Assembly: GCF_003688285.1 (NCBI RefSeq)
Contig: NZ_RCNT01000010.1
Coordinates: 1 to 64,000, forward strand
DNA from: Rhodophyticola porphyridii
GTDB taxonomy: Bacteria; Pseudomonadota; Alphaproteobacteria; Rhodobacterales; Rhodobacteraceae
DNA length: 64,000 nt
Direction: 5' to 3'
This document shows positions 33,966 through 43,819 of the stretch, one piece after another (position 1 is the stretch's first letter; every line of letters begins with the position of its first letter). A program made the translations under genes and the position numbers. The notes beneath the pieces are model-generated. The model was given only the letters and a program-made list of their open reading frames with translations, did no database searches and was not told the DNA's origin.

Positions 33966-35149
33966 AACCGGGCCAACCTCTGTTCGAGGGCCGCCAGATC
34001 GGCAAGGGTCGTGGCGGCGGCGAAATCGTCCAGATACGGCAGGGCCGCCGCCATCCCGCGGGCGATGGGGGCATAGTCCTTCCAGCCCTTGAGCGGGTTC
34101 AGCCAGATGATCCGGCACCCGCGCCGTTTCAACCGGGCCAATGCGGCCTCCATCACCTCGGGCGCGTCGCTGTCATAACCATCCGACAGGATCAGAACGA
34201 CGCTTCGGCCATCGACGAACTTGCGCGCATATCCTCTGGCGAATTGCTCAAGCGTCGCGCCAATTCTGGACCCGCCGCCAAAGCCATCTGCCAGAAGCGT
34301 GATCCGGTTCAGCGCACGCAGCGGGTCCTGATCCCGCAACGCCTCGGTGATCCGCACCAGCCGGGTGTGAAACAGATAGGCGTCGCTGGCGCCATCGGCG
34401 CGCATCAGGCCAGCCAGAAAGGCCAGAAAAGGCCGCGCGTAATTCATCATCGAGCCCGAGACATCGCAAAGCGCCACGATCTTCAGGGGCCTGTCGGGCC
34501 GGGTCCGTCTGGCAAGGCGAAGCGGCTCGCCGCCGCTGGACAGGCTGTGGCGGATCGTGCGGCGCAGGTCGATGGCGCGCCCCGCGCGCGCAGCCCTGCG
34601 CCGGCGCGACCGGCGATCCCTGAGCGCGCGCCCGAGCCGGATGGCCACCTGCTCGGCGGCGCGGATATCATCGCTCGACACCATCTCGCGCAGATCTTTC
34701 TTCATCAGGTTCCGCAAACCGGATGCGATCAGCCGGCCGGTCCCCTCGGCATGGGTTTCGCCGTCCTCCGCTCCGTCTTCGGGCGCATGGATGCGGCCCG
34801 CGCCATCAGCCCCGCGGCTGTCGTCGGTGCGGGTCGTCCTTGTGTTCCGGGGGGGCTCCGCATGGGCGGACGGGATAATCTTGTGGCGCACGCGCCCCTC
34901 GGCCATCCAGAACGCATCGAACAGCAGATCGAACTCGGCCGCGGTTTCCGCCGATCCGGCACAGACCGCTTTCAGGGCCAGCCGGGCATCCATCGGCCGC
35001 GTCGGGTTGACGTAGGTCAGCGCGCGCAGGGCGGTATCGGTTTCGGCCACGCCCAGATGAAACCCATGGTCGCGCAGATGCGCCATGAAGCCCGAGACCC
35101 GGGCGGCGGGGCCCGGATCGGCGGCGGTGAACCGGGTGATCCTACTCAT
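33962..35149 (-). CDS. coxE: CoxE, VWA-domain maturation protein
   Basis: The 395-residue protein has a C-terminal von Willebrand A domain with MIDAS motif ALCDVSGSMMNYARPFL and VLILSDGYDSDAPEVMEAAL. An Arg-rich linker (RRSRRRRAARAGR) precedes it. CoxE works with the MoxR-type ATPase CoxD in building the Cu-S-Mo centre of form I CO dehydrogenase. It is coupled to coxF by an overlap and lies 9 bp after coxD. Confidence 0.92.
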   Translation of the reverse strand: MSRITRFTAADPGPAARVSGFMAHLRDHGFHLGVAETDTALRALTYVNPTRPMDARLALKAVCAGSAETAAEFDLLFDAFWMAEGRVRHKIIPSAHAEPPRNTRTTRTDDSRGADGAGRIHAPEDGAEDGETHAEGTGRLIASGLRNLMKKDLREMVSSDDIRAAEQVAIRLGRALRDRRSRRRRAARAGRAIDLRRTIRHSLSSGGEPLRLARRTRPDRPLKIVALCDVSGSMMNYARPFLAFLAGLMRADGASDAYLFHTRLVRITEALRDQDPLRALNRITLLADGFGGGSRIGATLEQFARGYARKFVDGRSVVLILSDGYDSDAPEVMEAALARLKRRGCRIIWLNPLKGWKDYAPIARGMAAALPYLDDFAAATTLADLAALEQRLARL

Positions 35150-35158
35150 CGGCCACGC

Positions 35159-36037
35159 TCATGCGGCTTTCCCCGCGATCCGCGCGGCCACCTCGATCGG
35201 AATCGCGGCGCGGTCGGCCTGGGTTTTCAGAAGTGTCACCAGTGCTGCCTGCAACGCCGCCGGATCATCGCTCAGGTCCTTGATGCCCAACCCGCCCAGA
35301 GCGGCGGCGAAATCCAGCATTTCAGCGACGCCCGGCACCTTCTCCAACTCCTCTTCGCGCAGCTTCTGCACGAAGCCGATGATCTGGGCGCCCAGATGCG
35401 CCTCGATCCCGGGACAGCGGCTGGCGAGGATCGCCAGTTCCGTCTGCCGGTCGGGGTAATCCACGTGACAATAGATGCAGCGCCGGCGCAACGCGTCGGA
35501 CAGATCGCGGGTGCCATTGGCGGTCAACACCACCATCGGACGCGAGGTGGCGACAATGGTGCCAAGCTCGGGGATGGTGATCTGGAAATCCGACAGGACT
35601 TCCAGCAGATAGGCCTCGAACTCCTCGTCCGCCCGGTCGATCTCGTCGATCAGCAGAACCGGGGGCGTCGCCTGCCGGATCGCCTTCAGAAGCGGCCGCT
35701 CCAGCAGATACTCTTCGGAAAAGATCCGCGCCTCGACCGCGGCCCCCGTCTCCCCCGCCTCGGAGGCGGCACGGATCGACAGAAGCTGGCGCTGATAGTT
35801 CCATTCGTAGATGGCCTGGCTGGCGTCCAGCCCCTCATAGCATTGCAGGCGGATCAGCTCCGCCCCCCGGACACTGGCCAAGGCCCGGGAAATCTCGGTC
35901 TTGCCCACCCCGGCGGCCCCCTCCAGCAGCAGGGGGCGCCCCAGAGACGTGGCGATATGCAGCGCCATGGCCAGATCGTCCGAGGCGACATAGCCGGTGC
36001 GCGCAAGATCCGCTTGAAGATCGGTCCAGGCTGTCAT
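35159..36037 (-). CDS. coxD: CoxD, MoxR-type AAA+ ATPase
   Basis: The 292-residue protein has Walker A LLLEGAAGVGKTEISRAL, Walker B PPVLLIDEIDRADEEFE and sensor motif VLTANGTRDLSDALRRRC. CoxD is known to be needed for the [CuSMoO2] cluster by delivering sulfur and copper to apo-CoxL. It stands directly after coxL, as in Oligotropha. Confidence 0.93.
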   Translation of the reverse strand: MTAWTDLQADLARTGYVASDDLAMALHIATSLGRPLLLEGAAGVGKTEISRALASVRGAELIRLQCYEGLDASQAIYEWNYQRQLLSIRAASEAGETGAAVEARIFSEEYLLERPLLKAIRQATPPVLLIDEIDRADEEFEAYLLEVLSDFQITIPELGTIVATSRPMVVLTANGTRDLSDALRRRCIYCHVDYPDRQTELAILASRCPGIEAHLGAQIIGFVQKLREEELEKVPGVAEMLDFAAALGGLGIKDLSDDPAALQAALVTLLKTQADRAAIPIEVAARIAGKAA

Positions 36038-36082
36038 CGGGTCTGTGCGGGGCGCGCTGTGATCCGGCGCCCCGCCCTTTCA

Positions 36083-38503
36083 TCATGTATCATGCAGGCC
36101 GAGACCATTGGCCGTTTTCCAGATCCGCCAATGATCATGCGGCATGTTCGTATGGCGCAGACCGAACGGGCGGAACGCATCCTGCACCGCGTTGGAGAAA
36201 CACGGCACCCCGCCCACATGGGGGCTTTCGCCCACCCCCTTGGCCCCGATCGGGTGATGCGGGCTGGGCGTGACCGTGTGATCGGTCTCGTAATTCGGCA
36301 CTTCCCAGGCGGTGGGCAGGAAGAAATCCATCAGCGTCCCTGTCTTCACATTGCCCATGTCGTCATAGGCGATCTCCTGTCCCATCGCGACGGCCAGCGC
36401 CTCGGTCAGTCCGCCGTGGATCTGGCCTTCGATGACCATCGGGTTGATCCGGGTGCCGCAATCGTCCAGCGCGTAGAAACGCCGGATATCGGTCACGCCG
36501 GTGTCCACGTCGATGTCCATGACGCAGACATAGGCCCCGAACGGATAGGTCATGTTTGGCGGGTCGTAATAGCTGACCGCTTCCAGTCCCGGCTCCACCC
36601 CGGGTATCGCCTGATTATAGGCGGCATAGGCGATCTCGCCCATGGTCTTGAACCGTTCCGGTGCGCCCTTGACCACGAAACGGTCGACGTCGAATTCCAC
36701 GTCGTCATCATGGACCTCCAGCAGATAGGCCGCGATCATCTGCGCCTTGGCGCGGATCTTGCGGCCAGCCATCGCTGTCGCCGCACCGGCGACAGGCGTG
36801 GAGCGGGACCCGTAGGTGCCCAGCCCGTAGGGCGCGGTATCGGTGTCTCCCTCCTCGATCGTGATGCTATCCGCGGGAATGCCGATTTCGGAGGCGAGGA
36901 TCTGCGCGAAAGTGGTCGCATGCCCCTGCCCCTGGGAAATCGTGCCAAGCCGCGCAATCGCGCTGCCGGTGGGGTGGATACGGATCTCGCAACTGTCGAA
37001 CATGCCCATGCCGAGGATGTCGCAGTTCTTGACCGGGCCCGCGCCGACGATCTCGGTGAAGAACGATAGACCAATGCCCATGAGCGTGCGCGTCTCGCCG
37101 CGTTTGAACGCCTCGACCCGCTCCGCCTGTTCCTTGCGCAGACCCTCGTAATCGACGGCTGCCAGCGCCTTGTCCCATGCGGTGTGATAATCCCCGCTGT
37201 CATATTCCCAGCCAAGCGCGGACTGATAGGGGAACTGCTCCTTCCGGATGAAGTTGATCCTGCGCAGTTCGGCGGCATCCATATTCAGCTCGATCGCCAG
37301 AACCTCGATCATCCGCTCGATGAAATAGACCGCCTCGGTCACGCGGAACGAACAGCGGTAGGACACGCCGCCCGGCGCCTTGTTGGTATAGACGCCATCC
37401 ACGCCCAAATACGCGATGGGAATGTCGTAGGAGCCGGTGCAGATGTTCATGAACCCGGCTGGGAACTTGGTGGGATCCGCACAGGCATCGAACGCACCGT
37501 GATCCGCCGTGACATGACAATGCAGCCCGGTGATCTTGCCCTCCCTGGTGGCGCTGATCCGGCCCTTCATCCAGTAGTCCCGCGCGAAGGCGGTGGTCAT
37601 CAGGTTCTCCATCCGGTCTTCGACCCATTTCACCGGCACACCGGTGACGATGGAGGCCACGATGGAGCAGACATAACCGGGATAGACACCGACCTTGTTG
37701 CCGAAACCGCCGCCGATATCGGGCGAGACGACGCGAATGTTATGCTCCTCGATCCCCGACAGGAGCGAGGCGACGGTGCGCACCACATGGGGCGCCTGAA
37801 ACGTACCGTAGAGCGTCAGCTTGCCATTCACCTTGTCCATGCTCGCCAGACACCCGCAGGGCTCCAGCGGACAGGGGTGCGTGCGGTGATAATACATCGT
37901 TTCCTCAGCCACCACATCGGCATCGTCGATCACGGCATTCGTGCCTGCTTCGTCGCCCACCTCCCATGTGAAGATGTGGTTGTGGTGCTTGCGGGGGCCA
38001 TGCGCGCCCTCGGTCTGGCCATCGAGATCCTCGCGCAGCACCACTTCGGATTTCAGCGCCTCGAACGGGTCCACGAGAACGGGAAGTTCCTCATACTCGA
38101 CCTCGACCAGGTCCACCGCATCGGCGGCGATGTAGCGGTCGCGTGCCACGACGAAGGCGACCTCCTGGCCCTGGAACAGAACCTTGCCATCGGCAAGCAC
38201 CATCTGCTTGTCGCCCGCCAGTGTCGGCATCCAGTGCAGGGACAACGGCTCCAGATCCTTGGCGGTCAGCACCGCGATCACACCATCCAGCGCCATCGCG
38301 GCATCGGTATTGATCGATTTCACGCGCGCATGGGCGTAGGGCGAGCGCACGAAATCCCCGTGCAGCATGCCCGGCAGGCTGATATCGTCGATGTAATTGC
38401 CCTTGCCTTGGGTAAATCTCGCATCCTCAACCCGCTTGCGCGAGCAGCCCAGCCCCTTGAGATTGGCGACGCGTTCATCGCGATCCGGTGTCAAATCGTT
38501 CAT
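36083..38503 (-). CDS. coxL: Aerobic carbon monoxide dehydrogenase large subunit, form I-like
   Basis: The 806-residue molybdoprotein carries the active-site loop [10 protein letters not shown] with Cys at about residue 384. This is the form I signature AYXCSFR, except Ser replaces the first Ala. Form II enzymes have AYRGAGR instead. It also has [28 protein letters not shown] and a C-terminal [13 protein letters not shown]. The subunit binds the Mo-cytosine dinucleotide cofactor and a Cu through the Cys, and oxidises CO. The ATG overlaps the coxS stop. Confidence 0.94.
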   Translation of the reverse strand: MNDLTPDRDERVANLKGLGCSRKRVEDARFTQGKGNYIDDISLPGMLHGDFVRSPYAHARVKSINTDAAMALDGVIAVLTAKDLEPLSLHWMPTLAGDKQMVLADGKVLFQGQEVAFVVARDRYIAADAVDLVEVEYEELPVLVDPFEALKSEVVLREDLDGQTEGAHGPRKHHNHIFTWEVGDEAGTNAVIDDADVVAEETMYYHRTHPCPLEPCGCLASMDKVNGKLTLYGTFQAPHVVRTVASLLSGIEEHNIRVVSPDIGGGFGNKVGVYPGYVCSIVASIVTGVPVKWVEDRMENLMTTAFARDYWMKGRISATREGKITGLHCHVTADHGAFDACADPTKFPAGFMNICTGSYDIPIAYLGVDGVYTNKAPGGVSYRCSFRVTEAVYFIERMIEVLAIELNMDAAELRRINFIRKEQFPYQSALGWEYDSGDYHTAWDKALAAVDYEGLRKEQAERVEAFKRGETRTLMGIGLSFFTEIVGAGPVKNCDILGMGMFDSCEIRIHPTGSAIARLGTISQGQGHATTFAQILASEIGIPADSITIEEGDTDTAPYGLGTYGSRSTPVAGAATAMAGRKIRAKAQMIAAYLLEVHDDDVEFDVDRFVVKGAPERFKTMGEIAYAAYNQAIPGVEPGLEAVSYYDPPNMTYPFGAYVCVMDIDVDTGVTDIRRFYALDDCGTRINPMVIEGQIHGGLTEALAVAMGQEIAYDDMGNVKTGTLMDFFLPTAWEVPNYETDHTVTPSPHHPIGAKGVGESPHVGGVPCFSNAVQDAFRPFGLRHTNMPHDHWRIWKTANGLGLHDT

Positions 38504-38991
38504 TGTGCCGCCTCCGATGCGCTGTTGATTTCCGCCGCGGCCGACAGAATGGATTTCACGATGTTCTGATAGCCGGTGCAGCGGCAGATATTGCCCGCCA
38601 TCCCGAACCGCACCTCTTCCTCGGTCGGGTTCGGGTTCTCCTGCAACAACCGGTGCGCGCGCGTGATCATGCCCGGCGTGCAGTAGCCGCATTGCAGCCC
38701 GTGATGTTCCTTGAAGCTTTCCTGCAGGACATGCAGCCCGTCAGGCGAGCCCAGCCCCTCGATCGTCGTGATCTCGGCGCCCTGTGCCTGCACCGCGAAC
38801 ATGGTACAGGATTTGACCGACTTGCCGTTGATTTCCACGGTGCAGGCCCCGCAATGGGATGTCTCGCAGCCGACATGCGGCCCGGTCAGGCGCAACTGTT
38901 CACGCAGCACATAGATCAGCAACTCGCGCGGTTCGACCATAACCTCCCGGGTTTCGCCATTGACCGTCATTTCCACGATTTGTTTTGTCAT
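38500..38991 (-). CDS. coxS: CO dehydrogenase small [2Fe-2S] subunit
   Basis: The 163-residue protein has two iron-sulfur domains. The plant-type ferredoxin domain shows [18 protein letters not shown] with a fourth Cys in KSCTMF. The all-helical domain shows [12 protein letters not shown] and [13 protein letters not shown]. It carries electrons from the Mo centre to the FAD subunit. It is coupled to coxL by an ATGA overlap. Confidence 0.96.
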   Translation of the reverse strand: MTKQIVEMTVNGETREVMVEPRELLIYVLREQLRLTGPHVGCETSHCGACTVEINGKSVKSCTMFAVQAQGAEITTIEGLGSPDGLHVLQESFKEHHGLQCGYCTPGMITRAHRLLQENPNPTEEEVRFGMAGNICRCTGYQNIVKSILSAAAEINSASEAAQ

Positions 38992-39003
38992 CTTCGATCT
39001 CTC

Positions 39004-39858
39004 CTACGCCCTGGACCAGGCGCGCTGGATGGCGCGGGAAATTATGATCCCGGCCACGTGCATCTTGAATTCGACGGGCCCGCGATTGTCTTCGGTGGGA
39101 TCGATATCCTCCAGCGCGGCACCAACGGCGGCCTTCACCGCCGCGTCGTCGCACGCGCTGCCCACAAGGGCCGCGGCCGCCGCTTCGGAGAAGACGGGTA
39201 TGTCGCTGAGATTGGTCATCGCCACCGACGCCGCCGCTACCTTGTCGCCGTCCCGCTCGATCAGAGCGGCACAGGCGGCGGTCGCATAATCGCCGATCTT
39301 GCGTTTTTGCTTTTCATAGGCATAGCCGCCCCTGGGCGCGGCAAAGCTGATATGCGTCAGGATCTCCTCATCATCCCGGTCGGTCATGTAAGCCGCCTCA
39401 TAAAAGCTGCGCGCCGCGACCGTGCGCGTGCCGTCGGCCCCTTCCAGGGTGAACCGGGCATCCAGACACTGCATGAGGCCCGGCATGTCATTGCCCGGAT
39501 CGCCATTGGCCACATTGCCGCCGATGGTGCCCATGTAGCGGACCTGCGGATCGGCGATCTGCAAGGCGGCCTCTCGAATGATCGGGGCGGCGGCATGAAG
39601 CGCGTCGCTGGCGATCAGCTCGTGCTGGGTGGTCATCGCGCCGATGGTGATCTGATCGCCGGAGATATCGATCCCTTTCAGCGCAGCCACATCCTGCAGG
39701 TCGATCAGATGCGGCACGTCGGCCATGCGCAGCTTCATCATCGGGATCAGGCTGTGCCCCCCGGCCAGAACGCGGGCGTCATCGCCATGCTCGGCCAGCA
39801 CCGCCAGCGCGCCCGCAACATCTGTCGGTCGATGATATTCAAATGATGGTGGTATCAC
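39004..39858 (-). CDS. coxM: CO dehydrogenase medium FAD-binding subunit
   Basis: The 284-residue protein has the FAD motifs LAGGHSLIPMMKLR and GTIGGNVANGDPGND and begins VIPPSFEYHRPTDV. The GTG at 39858 is chosen over an upstream ATG because GGGAGG lies 7 bp before it and CoxM proteins normally begin at this motif. It is the first gene of coxMSLDEFG, the form I order. Confidence 0.94.
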   Translation of the reverse strand: MIPPSFEYHRPTDVAGALAVLAEHGDDARVLAGGHSLIPMMKLRMADVPHLIDLQDVAALKGIDISGDQITIGAMTTQHELIASDALHAAAPIIREAALQIADPQVRYMGTIGGNVANGDPGNDMPGLMQCLDARFTLEGADGTRTVAARSFYEAAYMTDRDDEEILTHISFAAPRGGYAYEKQKRKIGDYATAACAALIERDGDKVAAASVAMTNLSDIPVFSEAAAAALVGSACDDAAVKAAVGAALEDIDPTEDNRGPVEFKMHVAGIIISRAIQRAWSRA

Positions 39859-40027
39859 GTGCGGTCCTCCCAAAACGCCGGTATCCGGATGCATACAACG
39901 GGGAGAGGCCGAACCGCTCTAGCATCCGGGCCTGAAATGCATGGGTCTGCGCACGAAATGCGAATATGGCGCACGAAACGCGCAAGGCCGGAGTTCACTC
40001 CCCTTGCCCGCGACGAGAACGGGCCTG

Positions 40028-41167
40028 TCAGACGCCCAGCTTCTCCCGGATCGACTTCAGGTAGGACCGGCTGACCGGCGCCTTGTCCAGCGGCAGCCCC
40101 TCATCGAAATAGCACACGCCATTGTCCTTCTTCCGCTCGAACCCGGTCACGAAGCGCGAATTGATCAGATAGCTGCGATGACATCTGAGGAAATGCGGGT
40201 CGGCGACGCGCTCCTCCACCTGCGAAATCGACCACGGGCAGAACAGCCGTCCGGTCCGATGATAGAGAAAGGTATAATGCCCCTCGGCCCGGACCGCGGC
40301 CACCTCCTCCTCGGGGACGAAATAGATTCGCCCCTCTTTCTCATAGGGGATCCGGCCCGCGGCCAGAGCCTGCGTCTCCGGCTCCGGCTCCGCGGCGGGC
40401 GGGGTCGCGGGTGGCGCCGATGCCACGTCCTGCAGCGGCGCGGCGAGCGCCGTCTCCCTGAACGGCAGGCCGAAGGTCACCCCCATCAGCAGGAACGCCC
40501 CCGCAATCGCGAAGGCGGAGAGCGTGACACCAAAGGCCAGCACCTCGTTGCTGAGCCGCAGGCTGGACGCCTCTGCCCCATCCACCAGCATGAAGTGCGT
40601 ACCCGCCATGGCAATGAAATGAACCGCGAAAACGCTGAGCCCGAAGCCGATGGTTCCATAGACGATATTGCGCGCCTCCCGCTTGCCGTAACAGACCCAG
40701 AAGGACATGATGCCGAGCGCCAGAGACGAGGCAAGCGCGATGCCGACGCCCGTTTGCGAATAGACCGGCTGAACGATCCGGATGCCCGACATGCCGATGT
40801 AATGCATTGCCGGGATGCCGATGCCGACACACGCCCCCGCCAGTGTGATCCGCCCCGGGGTACGCGGGCCGAAATGCACGAACAGAAGCGCGATACCGGT
40901 CAAGAGGATCGCCACCAGCGCCGACACCATCGTTGTCAGCGCGTCGTAATAGAACTGCACGGGCAGTTGCATGCCCAGCATCGCGACGAAATGCATCGAC
41001 CAGATGCCGCCGCCAAGCGCCACCGCCGACATGCTGACCACCAGCTTGCGGCGCGCGACCCCCATGCCCGATGCGCCACGGGTAAGGGACAGCCCCGTGA
41101 ACCCCGACATCAGCGCGATGGCAAGCGATGCGGCAACAAGATACGGATTATGACCATGTTCCAGCAT
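40028..41167 (-). CDS. MHYT-LytTR membrane regulator (CoxC/CoxH-like)
   Basis: The 379-residue protein has seven hydrophobic segments with repeated MHYT motifs (GGIWSMHFVAMLG, IPAMHYIGMSG, SVFAVHFIAMAG). A Pro/Ala linker and a C-terminal LytTR DNA-binding domain follow (AEGHYTFLYHRTGRLF, FLRCHRSYLINSRFV). In Oligotropha, CoxC and CoxH have this same architecture and flank the CO dehydrogenase genes. MHYT was proposed to bind copper and sense O2, CO or NO. About 170 bp separate it from coxM, where its target sites should lie. Confidence 0.9.
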   Translation of the reverse strand: MLEHGHNPYLVAASLAIALMSGFTGLSLTRGASGMGVARRKLVVSMSAVALGGGIWSMHFVAMLGMQLPVQFYYDALTTMVSALVAILLTGIALLFVHFGPRTPGRITLAGACVGIGIPAMHYIGMSGIRIVQPVYSQTGVGIALASSLALGIMSFWVCYGKREARNIVYGTIGFGLSVFAVHFIAMAGTHFMLVDGAEASSLRLSNEVLAFGVTLSAFAIAGAFLLMGVTFGLPFRETALAAPLQDVASAPPATPPAAEPEPETQALAAGRIPYEKEGRIYFVPEEEVAAVRAEGHYTFLYHRTGRLFCPWSISQVEERVADPHFLRCHRSYLINSRFVTGFERKKDNGVCYFDEGLPLDKAPVSRSYLKSIREKLGV

Positions 41168-41462
41168 TGGCGACTTCGTGTCCTGCCCTTGGCCGGTAGT
41201 GTTAGCGCGCCGACAGGGCCACCGCAACGCGGGTGCGAGGCAGGAAGCGGCAGCGGATCGGTGTTGCGCAAACAGCGGGTGTGTCGGGACGCCGGCCCAT
41301 GGCCGGTACGGCACGGGGCCGGACGAAACAGGGGGCTGCGCCAATCCAAGGCGCGTGCGCGGCCCGCGGGCAGACCGCCTGAAGAGAGGCCGGAGCCATC
41401 AGTTCCGGACGGCCCGCGAAGATAAGGCCGCCGCCCCCGAAAGGCCGGCGACCGGTTTCAGA

Positions 41463-43052
41463 TCAGCTTTTCTCGACAAGCCGGTAGAAGACGAAATCGG
41501 AGGTGGCGCCGTTGACATAGCCGCTGACCGCGTCGTCCATCGCCACCTGATAGGATGCCTGGAACATGATCACGATGGGAGAGCTTTCCTGTACCCGGCG
41601 CTGAAGTTCCAGATACATCTCTTCCCGTGCGGCGGGGTCCGGTTCGGTCAGCGCCGCGGTCGTCATCTCGTTCATCTCCCCGGGAACGGCCCAGGAATTC
41701 CGCCAGGTGGTGGTGGCGGCATAGGCATCCTGGCTGTTGTCCGAATTGTAGGCGAAGGCCTTGGCGTTCGAATGCGGGTCCATGAAGTCGGGCCCCCAGT
41801 AAAGCAGCATCGCCTCGTGGCTGCGTTCGCGATACCGGGTGATCACCTGGCTGCCGGTGCCGGGCAGGATCTCGAAGTTGATCCCCGCTTCGGCAAAGCT
41901 CGCCTGGATCGATTGCGCCATATCGGTAAACGGCGCGGCGTTGATCACATCGAGCGACACTGTGATCGGCAGGTCCACCCCGGCATCCGCCAGAATCTGT
42001 GCCGCCCGCTCCGGGTCGTAGCTGTAGGGCGTATCGGTCAGCGCGCCGGGGAAGCCTTCGGGCCAGAACGCCTGATGCACTTCCATCTGCCCGGCGATGA
42101 TCGAGTTGGTCATACCCTCATAATCCACCAGGTAGCGTGCGGCCTCCCAGACAGCCGGCGGGGTCAGGCTTTCGACCGCCTGATTGAAGGAGAGGAAATG
42201 GACGGCGGCCTGCGGGAAGGTTTCCACGCGCAGCCCCTCCCCTTCCAGCGAGGCGACCTGATCGGGTGTCAGGTTGCGCGCAATATCCACGTCACCGGAT
42301 TCCAGCAAAAGCTGCTGCGTGGCGCTTTCGGCCACATGGCGAATGATCACGCCCTCGATCGCCGGCGCGCCGTTGAAATAGGCCGGGTTGGCCTCCATCC
42401 GGATCAGCTCCGCCGGGCGGAACGCCGTCAGCGTGAAGGGTCCGGTGCCTGCGGTGTTGGCGTTGAGCCACGCATTGCCCATGTCGCCATCGACCTCGTT
42501 TGCCATCACCGTCAGCTCGTCGACGATGGAGGCAGGGCGCGATGCCAGCACGTTCATCACGAAGGCCGGGCTGAAATCTCCGTCATAGCGCACGGTGACG
42601 GTATTGCCGTCGGCCGTGACCATCTCGTCCACGTTTTCGGGCGTCCAGCCAAGCTGCGTCAGGATGAAGGCGGGCGTCAGGTTCAACTGAACGACGCGCG
42701 CGAAGGAAAACGCCACGTCGTCGGCGCGCACCGGATTGCCGGAATGGAACGTCACACCGTCACGCATGGTGAAGGTGATGGTCTTGGCCTCCGCGTCGAT
42801 CGCCCAGTCGGTGGCAAGGCCCGGAGCCAGAACGGTGGTGTCCTCCGCATCGTATTGCACCAGACGGTCATAGGTGTTGGTGACCAGTTCACCCGAGGTG
42901 AACTCATAGGCCTGGGCCGGGTCGATGGCGACGATATCGTCGATGTTCTGCGCCACGACCAGCAGTTCGGCCGGCGTGTCCGCCTGGGCGGCAGGCACGG
43001 CCAGCGGCAGTGCCAGAACCGCCGCAAGAAGCGCGGGTTTCAGTAGTTTCAT
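41463..43052 (-). CDS. ABC transporter substrate-binding protein, family 5 (peptide-type)
   Basis: The 529-residue protein has a signal peptide ending at AVPAAQADTP and SBP_bac_5 features (DPAQAYEFTSGELVTNTYD, TFTMRDGVTFHSGNPVRADD). It binds a peptide-like or related ligand. GGAGG precedes the ATG by about 10 bp. It is cotranscribed with the cupin regulator and should feed the permeases encoded divergently at 43820-47320. Confidence 0.9.
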   Translation of the reverse strand: MKLLKPALLAAVLALPLAVPAAQADTPAELLVVAQNIDDIVAIDPAQAYEFTSGELVTNTYDRLVQYDAEDTTVLAPGLATDWAIDAEAKTITFTMRDGVTFHSGNPVRADDVAFSFARVVQLNLTPAFILTQLGWTPENVDEMVTADGNTVTVRYDGDFSPAFVMNVLASRPASIVDELTVMANEVDGDMGNAWLNANTAGTGPFTLTAFRPAELIRMEANPAYFNGAPAIEGVIIRHVAESATQQLLLESGDVDIARNLTPDQVASLEGEGLRVETFPQAAVHFLSFNQAVESLTPPAVWEAARYLVDYEGMTNSIIAGQMEVHQAFWPEGFPGALTDTPYSYDPERAAQILADAGVDLPITVSLDVINAAPFTDMAQSIQASFAEAGINFEILPGTGSQVITRYRERSHEAMLLYWGPDFMDPHSNAKAFAYNSDNSQDAYAATTTWRNSWAVPGEMNEMTTAALTEPDPAAREEMYLELQRRVQESSPIVIMFQASYQVAMDDAVSGYVNGATSDFVFYRLVEKS

Positions 43053-43077
43053 TGGGGTCAACCTCCGTTGTTTGTTT

Positions 43078-43695
43078 CTAGCCGTTGATATTGGCCGGCG
43101 TCATTTCAGGTAGTTTCACGGCACCTTTGCGGTGCAGGACCGACAGGGTGCCGGTCCACAGAAGGCGGGTGGTGCGATCGGTTTCGTTCGACCAGGAATG
43201 GGGCGTCGCGCCGCTGTAATGCAGGCTGTCGCCCTGCTGAAGAATGAAGGTCTGCCCGCCGAGCGTCTGGGTAATCTCACCCTCCAGCAGGAAGACGATC
43301 TCCTCCCCCTCGTGGCTGACGGTTTCGGACGCATAGCCCGGCGGCACATGCAGAAGGTAGCAGGACAGCTCGGCGCCCGGGAACTCCGTGCCAAGCGACT
43401 CGTAGAGGATCGAGGAGCCATCGATCGAGAATTGCGGCCGTGCACCCGAGCGGGACAGGCTGTCGGCGGGCTTCGGCGTCGCGATGAAGTATTCCAGGCC
43501 CACATGCAGACCCTGCGCGATCTGTGCCAGCGTCCCGAGGGATGGCGTCGCCTGCCCCCGCTCCACCTGGCTCAGATACCCCACGGACAGGCCCGCATCG
43601 TCGCAGAGCGCCTGCAATGTCAGATCCAGCTGCTTGCGCCGCTTGCGGATCAGGGCGCCCAGATTGGGGTCGTTCTTCGGCTTCGGCCGCGACAT
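43078..43695 (-). CDS. XRE-family regulator with cupin domain
   Basis: The 205-residue protein has an N-terminal helix-turn-helix (LDLTLQALCDDAGLSVGYLSQ, QATPSLGTLAQIAQGL). A C-terminal cupin follows (HEGEEIVFLLEGEITQTLGG, GDSLHYSGATPHSW). Such PuuR-like proteins sense small amines or amino-acid derivatives and control adjacent transport and catabolic genes. It stands between the binding protein and the divergent permeases. Confidence 0.9.
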   Translation of the reverse strand: MSRPKPKNDPNLGALIRKRRKQLDLTLQALCDDAGLSVGYLSQVERGQATPSLGTLAQIAQGLHVGLEYFIATPKPADSLSRSGARPQFSIDGSSILYESLGTEFPGAELSCYLLHVPPGYASETVSHEGEEIVFLLEGEITQTLGGQTFILQQGDSLHYSGATPHSWSNETDRTTRLLWTGTLSVLHRKGAVKLPEMTPANING

Positions 43696-43733
43696 GGTCA
43701 CCCCCCTTCCCCATCATAATTTTTTTGATCTAA

Positions 43734-43747
43734 GCAAAACTATTTGC
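43734..43747. promoter_or_regulatory. Palindrome in the divergent regulator/transporter promoter
   Basis: GCAAA-ACTA-TTTGC is a perfect 5-bp-arm inverted repeat in an A/T-rich tract. It lies between the cupin regulator (minus) and the permease operon (plus), 39 bp from the regulator ATG. It is a plausible operator for the XRE-cupin regulator. Confidence 0.5.
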
Positions 43748-43819
43748 CAAAACCAAGCGGAATGTGGCACCTGCGATGAAACCGCGGGTCTGGGCCCGTC
43801 ATGCAAAGGGCCGCGCAGG

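Noticed and set aside
34244-37069. Antisense open frame of 941 codons across coxE, coxD and coxL
   Set aside because: It crosses three well-supported genes and shows only low-complexity Arg/Gly/His text typical of the complementary frame.
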